From contig NZ_CP090349.1 in NCBI RefSeq assembly GCF_021398735.1, positions 4,049,001 to 4,113,000 on the forward strand: a stretch of 64,000 nucleotides of DNA, read 5' to 3'. This document shows, one piece after another, positions 1 through 7,861 of this stretch (position 1 is its first letter; every line of letters starts with the position of its first letter). A program made the position numbers and the translations under genes. This DNA is from Methylobacterium oryzae. GTDB lineage: Bacteria > Pseudomonadota > Alphaproteobacteria > Rhizobiales > Beijerinckiaceae. Below the pieces are notes generated by a model that searched no databases, was not told the DNA's origin, and was given only the letters and a program-made list of their open reading frames with translations.

Positions 1-345
1 GCCTGCGCGGCGGCCAATGCCAGCCTCGACCTGTTCGAGACCGAGCCGCGCCTGAGCCAGGCCCGCGCCATCGCGGAGCGCCTCGCCGCGGGGCTGGAGC
101 CGCTGCGGCGTGTGCCCGGCGTGGCCGATGTCCGGGTCCTCGGGGCCATCGGCGCGGTCCAGTTCGCGCGGGCGCCCGATCTGACCGTCCTGAAGGCGGA
201 ACTGCTCGCCCGCGGCGTCTGGGTGCGGCCCTTCGGCGACATCGTCTACCTCACCCCCGCGCTCACGATCGGTGCGGCCGATCTCGACCGGCTCGTCGAG
301 GCCGTCGCCGGGGTGGTGACCGAGCTGGCGCCGGCATCGACATGA
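1..345 (+). CDS. bioA: BioA C-terminal part (adenosylmethionine-8-amino-7-oxononanoate aminotransferase), cut by the window edge
   Basis: Only the last 114 residues are present; the reading frame is open from base 1 and stops at 343-345. The segment has the C-terminal small-domain pattern of class III aminotransferases: an Ala/Asn-rich helix after the cofactor domain, the VRVLGAIGAVQF stretch, GVWVRPFGDIVYLTPAL, and a final helix. The GVWVRPFGD-YLTP pattern is typical of BioA, which moves an amino group from S-adenosylmethionine to make 7,8-diaminopelargonate in biotin synthesis. The PLP lysine lies outside the window. Another class III aminotransferase cannot be excluded from the tail alone. 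Confidence 0.8.
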   Translation, partial: ACAAANASLDLFETEPRLSQARAIAERLAAGLEPLRRVPGVADVRVLGAIGAVQFARAPDLTVLKAELLARGVWVRPFGDIVYLTPALTIGAADLDRLVEAVAGVVTELAPAST

Positions 346-479
346 GGGCCGCGCGTTCCACTTTCCCGTGACGAGCCCCCGTGCCGGCCTGCAACCCGGG
401 ACCGTTTCTGCCGTTGGGCCTACGGCTGGAGATGCGTGCGGCGGCCCGCGCGGCCGGGTGCTGCCGAAGGGAGTACACA

Positions 480-869
480 GTGGCGAGCGAGCAGACGGGT
501 TCGAGCGGCGATCGGCCGGTAATCCTCCTCGTCGAGGACGAGGCGCTGACGATCATGGACCTCGGGGACGTGCTGGAGGAAGGCGGCTACGACACCGTCC
601 AGTGTGCCTCGGCCGAGCGGGCGCTCAGCATCCTGCAGGCGCGCCCGGACATCTGCGGGCTGGTCACGGACGTGCAGCTCTCGGGCAAGACCGACGGCTT
701 CGACCTCGCGAGCTCCGTGGCCGAGGCGCGGCCGCAACTGCCGATCCTGATCGTGTCCGGGCGCGCGGCCCCGGACCCGGCCCGCATGCCCGAGCATGCC
801 GAGTTCATCGCCCGTCCCTGCACCGGCGAGGACATCCTGGACCGTCTCCAGCGTCTCATGCACTGCTGA
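480..869 (+). CDS. Single-domain response regulator (CheY-like receiver)
   Basis: A 129-residue protein made only of a receiver domain. The GTG start at 480 is preceded by an AAGGGA ribosome site at about 467-472; an upstream ATG in the same frame would add a low-quality Arg/Ala leader. The acidic pocket (VEDEA), the phospho-acceptor Asp in LVTDVQLS and the switch Ser in IVSGRA are present. The conserved Lys of the last loop, normally in a KP dipeptide, is Arg here (FIARPC). No output domain and no histidine kinase are nearby, so the partner is unknown. One-domain regulators of this type are common in Rhizobiales and often act in phosphorelays. Confidence 0.85.
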   Translation: MASEQTGSSGDRPVILLVEDEALTIMDLGDVLEEGGYDTVQCASAERALSILQARPDICGLVTDVQLSGKTDGFDLASSVAEARPQLPILIVSGRAAPDPARMPEHAEFIARPCTGEDILDRLQRLMHC

Positions 870-953
870 GCGGGCCTCCGCGCCAGCCCCGTCATCGCAC
901 CGTCACCGGTCGGCGCCACAGGGACCTGGGCGGCCGCTTGATGGGGGTGGACG

Positions 954-1577
954 GTGCAGATTCAGGATCGTCCGGCGGCCGCCGGCTCTAATTCGGGCGC
1001 TCCGGTGGGCGACAAGCAGAAGCGCGATCATCAGGACGAGGCCGCGGTGCTCGGACTCCCGTCCAAGAAGCTGAGGCCGCCCGGCGTGCGCAGCGTCGGC
1101 TGGGCGCTGGTGCAGGCGGCGCGCCTGCACCGGGCACGGACCGGCGATCGTCTGGCGAAGCTCGGCCTGTTCGCCGGCCAGGAGCAGGTGGTGCAGGCGC
1201 TCGCAGCGGCCGGCACGATGACGATGGGCGATCTCGCCGCCCTGCTGCGTGTCCGGCCGCCCACCGCCTCCAAGACCGTCACGCGGCTCGCGGCCCTCGG
1301 CATCGTCGAGCGCCGGGCCGAATCGGGCGACGGCCGTGTGGTGCGGGTCCAGCTCACGGAGACCGGGAGGGCCAAGGCCGAGGCCATCGAGCGGATCCAG
1401 GAGGAGGTCGAGGCCGAGTTGCTCGACCACCTCGACAAGACCGACCGCCGCCGCCTCCGGAAGCTCCTGCGCAAGGCGGCCCGCGGCCTCGCGGAGGCGG
1501 CCGGCGCATCCGGTCAGACGACCGAGGCGGATGCCGAGATCGAGGCCGAGGACGAGGCAGAGGCGCTGGCCACCTGA
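954..1577 (+). CDS. MarR-family transcriptional regulator
   Basis: A 207-residue protein with a GTG start at 954. The core (about residues 45-170) is a MarR winged helix: MTMGDLAALLRVRPPTASKTV is the helix-turn-helix and LGIVERRAESGDGRVVRVQLTETG is the wing with its DxR-type loop. It is followed by the long dimerisation helix. The N-terminal 40 residues are polar and the last 25 residues are acidic (repeated Glu/Asp/Ala), both outside the normal fold. The ligand and targets are unknown. It lies close to, but transcribes towards, the COG0523 gene on the other strand. Confidence 0.88.
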   Translation: MQIQDRPAAAGSNSGAPVGDKQKRDHQDEAAVLGLPSKKLRPPGVRSVGWALVQAARLHRARTGDRLAKLGLFAGQEQVVQALAAAGTMTMGDLAALLRVRPPTASKTVTRLAALGIVERRAESGDGRVVRVQLTETGRAKAEAIERIQEEVEAELLDHLDKTDRRRLRKLLRKAARGLAEAAGASGQTTEADAEIEAEDEAEALAT

Positions 1578-1586
1578 CCGTCGCCC

Positions 1587-2807
1587 TCAGGCCGCGCGGC
1601 GCCAGGCCGGGAACGGGTCCGGCAGGCCGCGATAGGGCGCGGGATCGAACGGCGCCCGGTCCGCGCCGGTCTCGATCAGGCAGGCGTCCAGCGCTGCCGT
1701 GAGCGCCGCGGCGTCCATGCCGGTGCCGATGAAGACCAGCTCCTGGCGCCGGTCGCCCCAGACCTCGCTCCAGACGTCCTGAAGGCGCGCCCGGAACTCG
1801 GGCGCCTCCGGCCAGCGCCGCCGCGGCACGGCCGACCACCAGAACCCCATCGCCGAGACCCGGGCCACGGCGCCCGCCAGGGAGAACTCGCCGACCCAGT
1901 CCGGCCGCGTCGCGAGCCAGAAGTGGCCCTTCGCGCGGATCAGGCCCGGCCACGTGGCGTTGACGAAGGCGTTGAAGCGCTCCGGGTCGAAGGGTCGCCG
2001 GGCCCGGTAGACGAAGGAGGCGATGCCGTACTCCTCGGTCTCCGGCACGTGCGCGTGGGCGCCGTAGAGTTCCTTGAACCAGAGCGGGTGTTGCTGGGCC
2101 TTCTCCTCGTCGAACAGGCCGGTATCGAGGATCGCGGCGAGCGGCGCGCGCCCGTGATCGGTCTCGAGGATGCGGGCGTCGGCGTTCAGGCCGCGCACGA
2201 CGGAGCGGACCAGCGCGAGATGCTCGGCGGAGACGTCGTGCGCCTTGTTGATCACCACCACGTCGGCGAACTCGATCTGCTCCACGAGCAGGTCCACGAG
2301 CGTGCGCGTGTCCTCGGCGCCGGCGGTCTCGCCGCGCTCGCGCAGGAAGGCGGCCGAGCCGTAATCCTTCAGCAGGTTCACCGCGTCGACCACCGTGACC
2401 ATCGTGTCGAGCCGGGCGAGATCCGACAGGGAGCGGCCGGCCTCGTCGCGGAACGAGAAGGTCGAGGCGACCGGCAGCGGCTCGGCGATGCCGGTCCCCT
2501 CGATCAGCAGGTAGTCGAACCGCCCCGTCTCCGACAGCCGCCGCACCTCCGCGAGCAGGTCGTCGCGCAGGGTGCAGCAGATGCAGCCGTTGGTCATCTC
2601 GACGAGCGTCTCGTCGGTCCGGGACAGGTCGGCGCCTCCGGCGCGGACCAGATCCGCGTCGATGTTCACCTCGCTCATGTCGTTGACGATCACCGCGACG
2701 CGGCGGCCGTCGCGATTGGTGAGCACGTGATTGAGAAGTGTCGTCTTCCCGGCCCCGAGGAAGCCGGACAGGACGGTGACGGGAAGGCGGGTGTCGCGCT
2801 GAGTCAT
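1587..2807 (-). CDS. COG0523 (CobW/ZigA/YciC-type) GTPase, probable zinc metallochaperone
   Basis: A 406-residue G3E-class P-loop GTPase. Walker [10 protein letters not shown] is at residues 15-23, the metal-binding GCICC motif at 74-78, the IEGTGIAEP switch at 102-110 and an NKAHD nucleotide-specificity motif near 190; the C-terminal third is the CobW_C domain. Relatives (ZigA, YciC, ZagA, ZNG1) deliver zinc to client proteins during zinc shortage. The start codon lies only 14 bases from a Zur-like box (2821-2835) and the gene diverges from a ZnuD-like receptor, which strongly suggests a zinc role rather than cobalamin synthesis. The ATG at 2805-2807 is the only plausible start because the operator lies directly upstream. 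Confidence 0.88.
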   Translation of the reverse strand: MTQRDTRLPVTVLSGFLGAGKTTLLNHVLTNRDGRRVAVIVNDMSEVNIDADLVRAGGADLSRTDETLVEMTNGCICCTLRDDLLAEVRRLSETGRFDYLLIEGTGIAEPLPVASTFSFRDEAGRSLSDLARLDTMVTVVDAVNLLKDYGSAAFLRERGETAGAEDTRTLVDLLVEQIEFADVVVINKAHDVSAEHLALVRSVVRGLNADARILETDHGRAPLAAILDTGLFDEEKAQQHPLWFKELYGAHAHVPETEEYGIASFVYRARRPFDPERFNAFVNATWPGLIRAKGHFWLATRPDWVGEFSLAGAVARVSAMGFWWSAVPRRRWPEAPEFRARLQDVWSEVWGDRRQELVFIGTGMDAAALTAALDACLIETGADRAPFDPAPYRGLPDPFPAWRRAA

Positions 2808-2820
2808 GACGCGATCAAAA

Positions 2821-2835
2821 TGTTATAACGTTTCA
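2821..2835. promoter_or_regulatory. Zur-like operator, site A
   Basis: TGTTATAACGTTTCA, an imperfect palindrome with the TGTTATA core typical of Zur boxes. It sits 14 bases from the COG0523 start codon, where a bound repressor would block transcription of that gene. Site C (2964-2978) read on the minus strand matches it at 14 of 15 positions. Confidence 0.65.
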
Positions 2836-2890
2836 AAGTCAACCGGCGTCTTGAGCTTGGGCGGGCGCGCCGCCCGGATCGCTGTTGCAA

Positions 2891-2905
2891 CGATGTAACG
2901 TTTCT
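2891..2905. promoter_or_regulatory. Zur-like operator, site B (weaker)
   Basis: CGATGTAACGTTTCT matches site A at 11 of 15 positions, including the TAACGTTTC half. It lies in the middle of the divergent promoter region and could serve either direction. Confidence 0.45.
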
Positions 2906-2963
2906 CGGCCGTGTCCGACACCGGAGGGATTAACGCTTGCACCAGACCGAGGCACCGCAACAA

Positions 2964-2978
2964 TGAAACGATATAACA
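2964..2978. promoter_or_regulatory. Zur-like operator, site C
   Basis: TGAAACGATATAACA on the plus strand, which is TGTTATATCGTTTCA on the minus strand: one mismatch to site A. It ends 14 bases before the start of the ZnuD-like receptor at 2993, the same distance as site A from the COG0523 gene. The mirror-image placement is good evidence for one regulator acting on both genes. Confidence 0.65.
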
Positions 2979-2992
2979 CTGTGTGAGTCTCG

Positions 2993-5137
2993 ATGCTTCC
3001 CTCGCGCCGCTTCGGCTTCCTCACCAGCACGGTCCTGTCCTCGACCGTCTGCGCCGGCCTCCTCACGCCCTCCGCCGCGCGGGCGCAGCAGGCCGTCGCC
3101 CTCGACGAGATCAGCGTCACCAGCCCGAGCCCGATCCAGCCGTCGCGCGGCGCGGTCGCGGCGGATGCGGCGGTGCCGATCGGCGTCCTGCCGGTGGCGA
3201 CCAACACGTTCTCGCCGGTCACCGTGGTGACCCAGGACCAGATCGCGCGCGACCAGCCGCGGACCCTGGGTGACGCCCTGTTCGACCGGCCGGGCATCTC
3301 GGGCACGACCTACGCGCCGGGCGCGGCGTCCCGGCCGATCATCCGCGGCCTCGACAATGCGCGGGTGCGGATCCAGGAGAACGGCATCGTCAACGGCGGC
3401 GTGTCCGACCTCGGCGAGGACCACGCCGTGCCGGTCAACCCGCTGGTCTCCGACCGGATCGAGGTGATCCGCGGTCCCGCGACCCTGCGCTACGGCTCGG
3501 GGGCCATCGGCGGCGTCGTCTCGGCCGACAACAACCGGGTGCCGACCTTCATCCCGGCGAACGGGGTGCAGGGCCAGGTCACCAGCGGCTTCTCCAGCGT
3601 GGATAACGGCCGGCTCGGGGCCGCCACGGTGGATGCCGGCGGCGACGGCATCGCGGTCCACGCCGACGGCTTCAAGACTGCCAACGACAGCTACGCGATC
3701 CCCGGCGGGATCCAGCGCAACTCCTACAACGAGTCGCAGGGCGGCGCGGTCGGCATCTCGGCGATCGGCGACCGCGGCTTCGTGGGCGTCTCCTTCAGCC
3801 ACTACGACGCGGTCTACGCGATCCCCGGCGGCGTCGCCGAGCAGGACCGGACCCGCCTGACCCCGAACCAGGACCGGGTCCTGTCGCGGGGCGAGTACCG
3901 TCCGCTCGACGGGCCCTTCGAGGTGATCCGCTACTGGGCGGGCTACTCGGTCTACCGCCACAACGAGGTCGGGATCGGCGACGACGGGATCGAGGGCGTC
4001 CAGGCGATCTTCAAGAACCGCGAGGCCGAGGGACGCCTGGAACTCCAGCACGTCCCGGTCATCACGGAGTTCGGCAGGCTCACCGGCGCTCTGGGCTTCC
4101 AGTCGGACCGGCGTGTGATCAACACGCAACTCGAATCGTTCCTGCCGAAGACGGAGTCGCGCGCGAACGCGGTCTACCTCTTCGAGGAGCTGGAACTGCG
4201 CCCGGGCACGCGGCTGCAGGCGGCCGGGCGCTACGAGGTCGACCGGCTCTCGAGCACGGCGGCGCAGTTCCCCGCCGACTACGTGCCGGTCGACGGACAG
4301 GAGCCGTTCCAGTACGCGCGCACCCGGCGCTTCGCCCCGAAGAGCGCCAGCATCGGCGCCCTGCAGGACCTGCCCTACGGCTTCGTGGCGAGCCTCACCG
4401 GCTCCTACGTCGAGCGCGGGCCCACGGGCTATGAGCTGTTCTCGCAGGGCCCGCACGACGCCACCGCGACCTTCGAGATCGGCAACCCGAACCTCAAGAA
4501 GGAGCGCGCCCGGACCGTCGAGGCCAGCATCCGGCGGGCCGAGGGACCGTTCCGCCTGGACGCCACCGGCTACTTCACCCGCTACACCGGCTTCATCTAC
4601 CGGAACTACACGGGTCTGACCTGCGACGACGACTTCGCTTCCTGCGGCGTCGGCACCGACAACCGGCAGATCGTCTACCAGCAGCAGAACGCGACCTTCT
4701 ACGGCGCCGAGATCATCGGCCAGTACGACCTCGTGCCGGTGGGCAACGGCTTCGCCGGCGTCGAGGCGCAGTTCGACTTCGTCCGCGCCCAGTTCGACAA
4801 CGGCGCGAACGTGCCGCGCATCCCGCCCTACCGGCTCGGCGGCGGCGTCTACCTGCGGGCCGACGGGTGGTTCGCGCGGGTGAACCTGCTCCATGCCTTC
4901 AGCCACGACGCCACGGCCGTGTACGAGACGCCGACCCCCGGCTACGACGACCTGCGCGCCGAACTGAGCTACACCAAGGCCGTCGATCCTGCGGTCTACG
5001 GGGCGAGCGCGATCACCCTCGGCCTCCAGGGCCGCAACCTCCTGAACGACGATATCCGCAACTCGACCTCGTTCAAGAAGGACGAGATCCTTCTGCCGGG
5101 GCGGAACGTGCGGCTGTTCCTGACGGCGCGGTTCTAG
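2993..5137 (+). CDS. TonB-dependent receptor, ZnuD-like (probable outer-membrane zinc importer)
   Basis: A 714-residue outer-membrane protein. The signal peptide ends near ARAQQ (about residue 33) and is followed by a mature N terminus with a TonB-box-like stretch (ALDEISVTS). The plug domain carries RPIIRGLDNARVRIQENGI and the IEVIRGPATLRYGSGAIGGVV block that marks ZnuD-type plugs, then a 22-strand-type barrel ending in a terminal Phe (FLTARF). ZnuD imports zinc and in some species haem. No long His-rich loop is evident, so the metal preference rests on the plug similarity and on the Zur-like boxes upstream. It diverges from the COG0523 GTPase. Confidence 0.85.
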   Translation: MLPSRRFGFLTSTVLSSTVCAGLLTPSAARAQQAVALDEISVTSPSPIQPSRGAVAADAAVPIGVLPVATNTFSPVTVVTQDQIARDQPRTLGDALFDRPGISGTTYAPGAASRPIIRGLDNARVRIQENGIVNGGVSDLGEDHAVPVNPLVSDRIEVIRGPATLRYGSGAIGGVVSADNNRVPTFIPANGVQGQVTSGFSSVDNGRLGAATVDAGGDGIAVHADGFKTANDSYAIPGGIQRNSYNESQGGAVGISAIGDRGFVGVSFSHYDAVYAIPGGVAEQDRTRLTPNQDRVLSRGEYRPLDGPFEVIRYWAGYSVYRHNEVGIGDDGIEGVQAIFKNREAEGRLELQHVPVITEFGRLTGALGFQSDRRVINTQLESFLPKTESRANAVYLFEELELRPGTRLQAAGRYEVDRLSSTAAQFPADYVPVDGQEPFQYARTRRFAPKSASIGALQDLPYGFVASLTGSYVERGPTGYELFSQGPHDATATFEIGNPNLKKERARTVEASIRRAEGPFRLDATGYFTRYTGFIYRNYTGLTCDDDFASCGVGTDNRQIVYQQQNATFYGAEIIGQYDLVPVGNGFAGVEAQFDFVRAQFDNGANVPRIPPYRLGGGVYLRADGWFARVNLLHAFSHDATAVYETPTPGYDDLRAELSYTKAVDPAVYGASAITLGLQGRNLLNDDIRNSTSFKKDEILLPGRNVRLFLTARF

Positions 5138-5270
5138 GGTCGGACATCAGGCCGCGTGATCGTGATGATGCTCGAGAGGGATGGATCATCGCCGGTCCGC
5201 TTCCGGACGGCGCTGTTTGGCCGGGCGCCGCTGCTCCGCCCCTTGTCCCCCGTCTCCCTGTTGTGAAGGT

Positions 5271-5287
5271 AGATTATATACAATAAA
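5271..5287 (+). promoter_or_regulatory. AT-rich segment, possible promoter for the AraC gene
   Basis: A short run (AGATTATATACAATAAA) stands out in a gap that is otherwise very GC-rich and could hold a -10 element about 60 bases before the AraC start at 5343. No convincing -35 at normal spacing was found, so this is only a suggestion. Confidence 0.3.
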
Positions 5288-5342
5288 CGCCGGGGTTTCC
5301 GATCTTCGCCACCGGGTGGCGACAGGGGTGCCCAGGCGGCGG

Positions 5343-6329
5343 ATGCAACCGTTTTTCTCGACAGATGGGATTCATCCCAGAAACGCGGTCCGCCAATGGC
5401 GGGAACTGGTCTGCGAGCGGCTCGTGCCTGCCGAGATCGAGACGCCGGACGGTCTCCCGTTCCAGGGACGGCTGAACGTGACGTGTATCGGCGCGATGCC
5501 GATCTCGCATTTCTGGCACACAACCGTGCGGACCAGAATCACGGACGCCGAAGCGCGACGCCGCGGGAACCCCGATCGGGTTTTCGTGCTCCTGAAGCTG
5601 TCCGGACGGGATACAATCCAGCAGCTTGACCGGGAGGCGAAGACCAAGCCGGGCGACCTCATCTTGCTCGACTCGAGTTCATCCGTGATGGAGGCGGAGA
5701 CCGGCGACTCCTTGGTCATCGATCTGCCGCGCCAGCGTTTCGAGACCGTTCTGGGCCCGTCCCGGCTCTACACCGCGCTCACGGCCGCAGCGGACCTCGC
5801 CTCGACGACCCTGACGGGCTCTTACCTTCAGGAACTCGTCCGGGTCAGCGATCGCCTCACCCCTGACGCGGCCGAGCGCATGGCATCGATCGGCGTCGAC
5901 CTGATCGTGGCGAGCCTCGCCGAACGGATGGCGCAGGAGGTACCCCGTTCCGTCCACGGCAACGTCACGGTTCAGCGCGCCAAGGCCTATGTCGAGGCGA
6001 ACCTGAGCGATCCGAACCTGGACGCGCCCCGGCTCGCCGCCGCGATGGGCGTGTCGTTGCGGCGGCTGCAGGAGCTGTTTCATGAGCGCGGCCGGCACAT
6101 CTCCGACTACATCTGGGGACGCCGACTGGAGGTGGCCGCCAAACGCCTGACCGACCCGGCCTGCGCCGCCCTGTCGATCGGCCTGTTGGCTTATGGCTGC
6201 GGCTTCAGCAGCCAGGCGCATTTCGCGCGCCGCTTCAAGGATCGCTACGACGTGAGCCCCCGTGAATACCGACAGGCGCACAGGCCGGACGTGGAGGTAT
6301 TTGCGTCCGCCTCCGGTCTGTCGTCCTGA
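5343..6329 (+). CDS. AraC-family transcriptional regulator
   Basis: A 328-residue protein with an N-terminal sensor domain of the AraC_binding_2 (FeaR-like) type (about residues 20-190) and a C-terminal pair of helix-turn-helix units: LDAPRLAAAMGVSLRRLQELF and LSIGLLAYGCGFSSQAHFARRFK, ending in SPREYRQAHRP. The ATG at 5343 with an AGGCGG ribosome site is preferred over the upstream in-frame start at 5181, which would add a Cys/Arg-rich leader not seen in the family. It lies between two TonB receptor units and converges on the PepSY/receptor operon; AraC proteins often control siderophore receptors, but that link is inference. Confidence 0.85.
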   Translation: MQPFFSTDGIHPRNAVRQWRELVCERLVPAEIETPDGLPFQGRLNVTCIGAMPISHFWHTTVRTRITDAEARRRGNPDRVFVLLKLSGRDTIQQLDREAKTKPGDLILLDSSSSVMEAETGDSLVIDLPRQRFETVLGPSRLYTALTAAADLASTTLTGSYLQELVRVSDRLTPDAAERMASIGVDLIVASLAERMAQEVPRSVHGNVTVQRAKAYVEANLSDPNLDAPRLAAAMGVSLRRLQELFHERGRHISDYIWGRRLEVAAKRLTDPACAALSIGLLAYGCGFSSQAHFARRFKDRYDVSPREYRQAHRPDVEVFASASGLSS

Positions 6330-6403
6330 CGCGCAGCACGACCGGATCGGAAGTCACCGCCGGGCCGATCTCGACCGCTCGACAGCACACGCTGAAACCG
6401 ACC

Positions 6404-7861
6404 TCAGGCGGACAGCGTCCGACGCAGCCTGCGCCAGCCCGCCACGATCCCGGTGACCGCGATGCCCGCCGCCAGGAGATTCAGGACCCACTGGGCCGTA
6501 TCGTGCAGGGGGCGGTTGCCGGTGAGCCCCGGCAGGTCGAGCCGGTGCGCGGCGTTGAACAGCCAGCGGTTGATCCGGCCCGAGCGGTCCAGGCGCTGGA
6601 GGATCGTGCCGTCCCGGGGATCGACGTGGAGCCACGTGGCGGCCGCGTCGCCGAAGCGCAGGCGCAGCACCGGAAGCGGCCGTGGGTTGGCCCCGTGGGG
6701 ATACCAGTAGGCGTCGTAGGCGTATAACGGGCGGATCGACCGGAGGGGACCGTCCGCGAGACCGTCTGCCGCGGCCGTCGCGATGCTGCGCGCGTCGAGG
6801 GCGGTCGCGCCGTCCGCTGCGACCGTCCGGAGGCCGTCCGCCGTCTCGGCGACGATCCACCAGCGTCCGCCGATGGCGGCGAAGCGCAGGGTGCGCGTAT
6901 CCGGCACGGCGCCATCGCGGAGCCGGTGCGGATCGAGGCCGAGCGCCGGCGGGATTCCGGCATAGGCGGCGCGCAACGCTACCGGCGGGCTGGTCGCGCT
7001 GAACCAGCGGTTCGGGTTCATGGAGATCCAGCCGCTGACGATGAACGTGCTCAAGCCGAGGCCCCCCGCGAGGCCGAGCAGGTGGTGCCAGCGCGCCAGC
7101 CCGCGATAGGGCGTGACCGCCCCGGCCGCGTAGCGCCGCCGAAGGCGCAGGCGCCAGATCCCGATCGCGCCTCCACTCAGCGCGCCGAGGGCGGCGAAAC
7201 CGGAGAGCCACAACAGGATCGTCCGCCACAGCTCCGGCCGGGCCCGCAGCGGCGTGAGGTAGATCCAGTGCGCCACCGAACCCACCCAGTTCCAGCCCCG
7301 CTCGAAGCGTGTCGTGTCGAGGGCGATCTCGCCGGTCACCGCAGACACGTAGAGCTCGGTCCCCGCGGCGTCGCCGAGGGCCACCTTCAGGAAGGGCCGG
7401 AGCGGGTCGTAGCGGGCCGTGACGGTCCACTGGTCGCGCGCGACCAGCTCGGCCTGCGCAGCCGGAGCACCACCGGCCGCGACACGCAGCGCGTCTGCGG
7501 GTGTCAGCGGGCCGAGCCGCGCGCCGGTCCGTGCCGAGACCGTCACCCGGGCGCCGTCGTGGCCGGCGATCCGGTAGACCGGCTCGTCGCCCCGCATCTC
7601 CAGGCCGAAGGCGGCCAGCACGCCGGCGAGCCCGCCGGCGCGGAGCGCGTCGTCCGGCGCGACCGCGACCTGATCCCAGACGATCGGGGTGAGCCGCGAC
7701 AGCCGCTCGGCCTCGGTGAGCGCCGGGAACGGCACGTAGAGCATCACCAGCCCGGAGCCGATCCACAGCGCGAAGAACAGCCCCGCGGCGATCCCGGCCC
7801 AGCGGTGGAACAGGAGCAGCCAGCGCCGTCCCGCCTTGCCGAGCCGGCGCGGCAGGCTCAC
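6404..7861 (-). CDS. PepSY-domain membrane protein (PepSY_TM family)
   Basis: A 485-residue inner-membrane protein. The first helix includes LLLFHRWAGIAAGLFFALWI, the HRW-G pattern of PepSY_TM proteins; further helices lie near ILLWLSGFAALGALSGGAIGIW, LLGLAGGLGLSTFIVSGW and the C-terminal WVLNLLAAGIAVTGIVAGW. PepSY-like extracytoplasmic regions sit between them. Family members are encoded beside siderophore receptors and some are linked to reduction or release of imported metal. The GTG start at 7861 (or 7864) overlaps the receptor stop codon, so the two are translationally coupled. A longer open frame further upstream is only the shadow of the receptor gene. Confidence 0.85.
   Translation of the reverse strand: MSLPRRLGKAGRRWLLLFHRWAGIAAGLFFALWIGSGLVMLYVPFPALTEAERLSRLTPIVWDQVAVAPDDALRAGGLAGVLAAFGLEMRGDEPVYRIAGHDGARVTVSARTGARLGPLTPADALRVAAGGAPAAQAELVARDQWTVTARYDPLRPFLKVALGDAAGTELYVSAVTGEIALDTTRFERGWNWVGSVAHWIYLTPLRARPELWRTILLWLSGFAALGALSGGAIGIWRLRLRRRYAAGAVTPYRGLARWHHLLGLAGGLGLSTFIVSGWISMNPNRWFSATSPPVALRAAYAGIPPALGLDPHRLRDGAVPDTRTLRFAAIGGRWWIVAETADGLRTVAADGATALDARSIATAAADGLADGPLRSIRPLYAYDAYWYPHGANPRPLPVLRLRFGDAAATWLHVDPRDGTILQRLDRSGRINRWLFNAAHRLDLPGLTGNRPLHDTAQWVLNLLAAGIAVTGIVAGWRRLRRTLSA

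Noticed and set aside
1587..2807. Cobalamin synthesis (CobW) reading of the COG0523 GTPase, given the B12 riboswitch nearby
   Set aside because: The riboswitch faces the other way and is 7.5 kb distant, no cob genes are present, and the adjacent Zur-like boxes and ZnuD-like receptor favour zinc.
2930..4906. Long open frame opposite the ZnuD-like receptor
   Set aside because: Typical GC-rich antisense shadow with Val/Asp/Arg/Gly repeats; no motif, no ribosome site, and the plus-strand receptor is certain.
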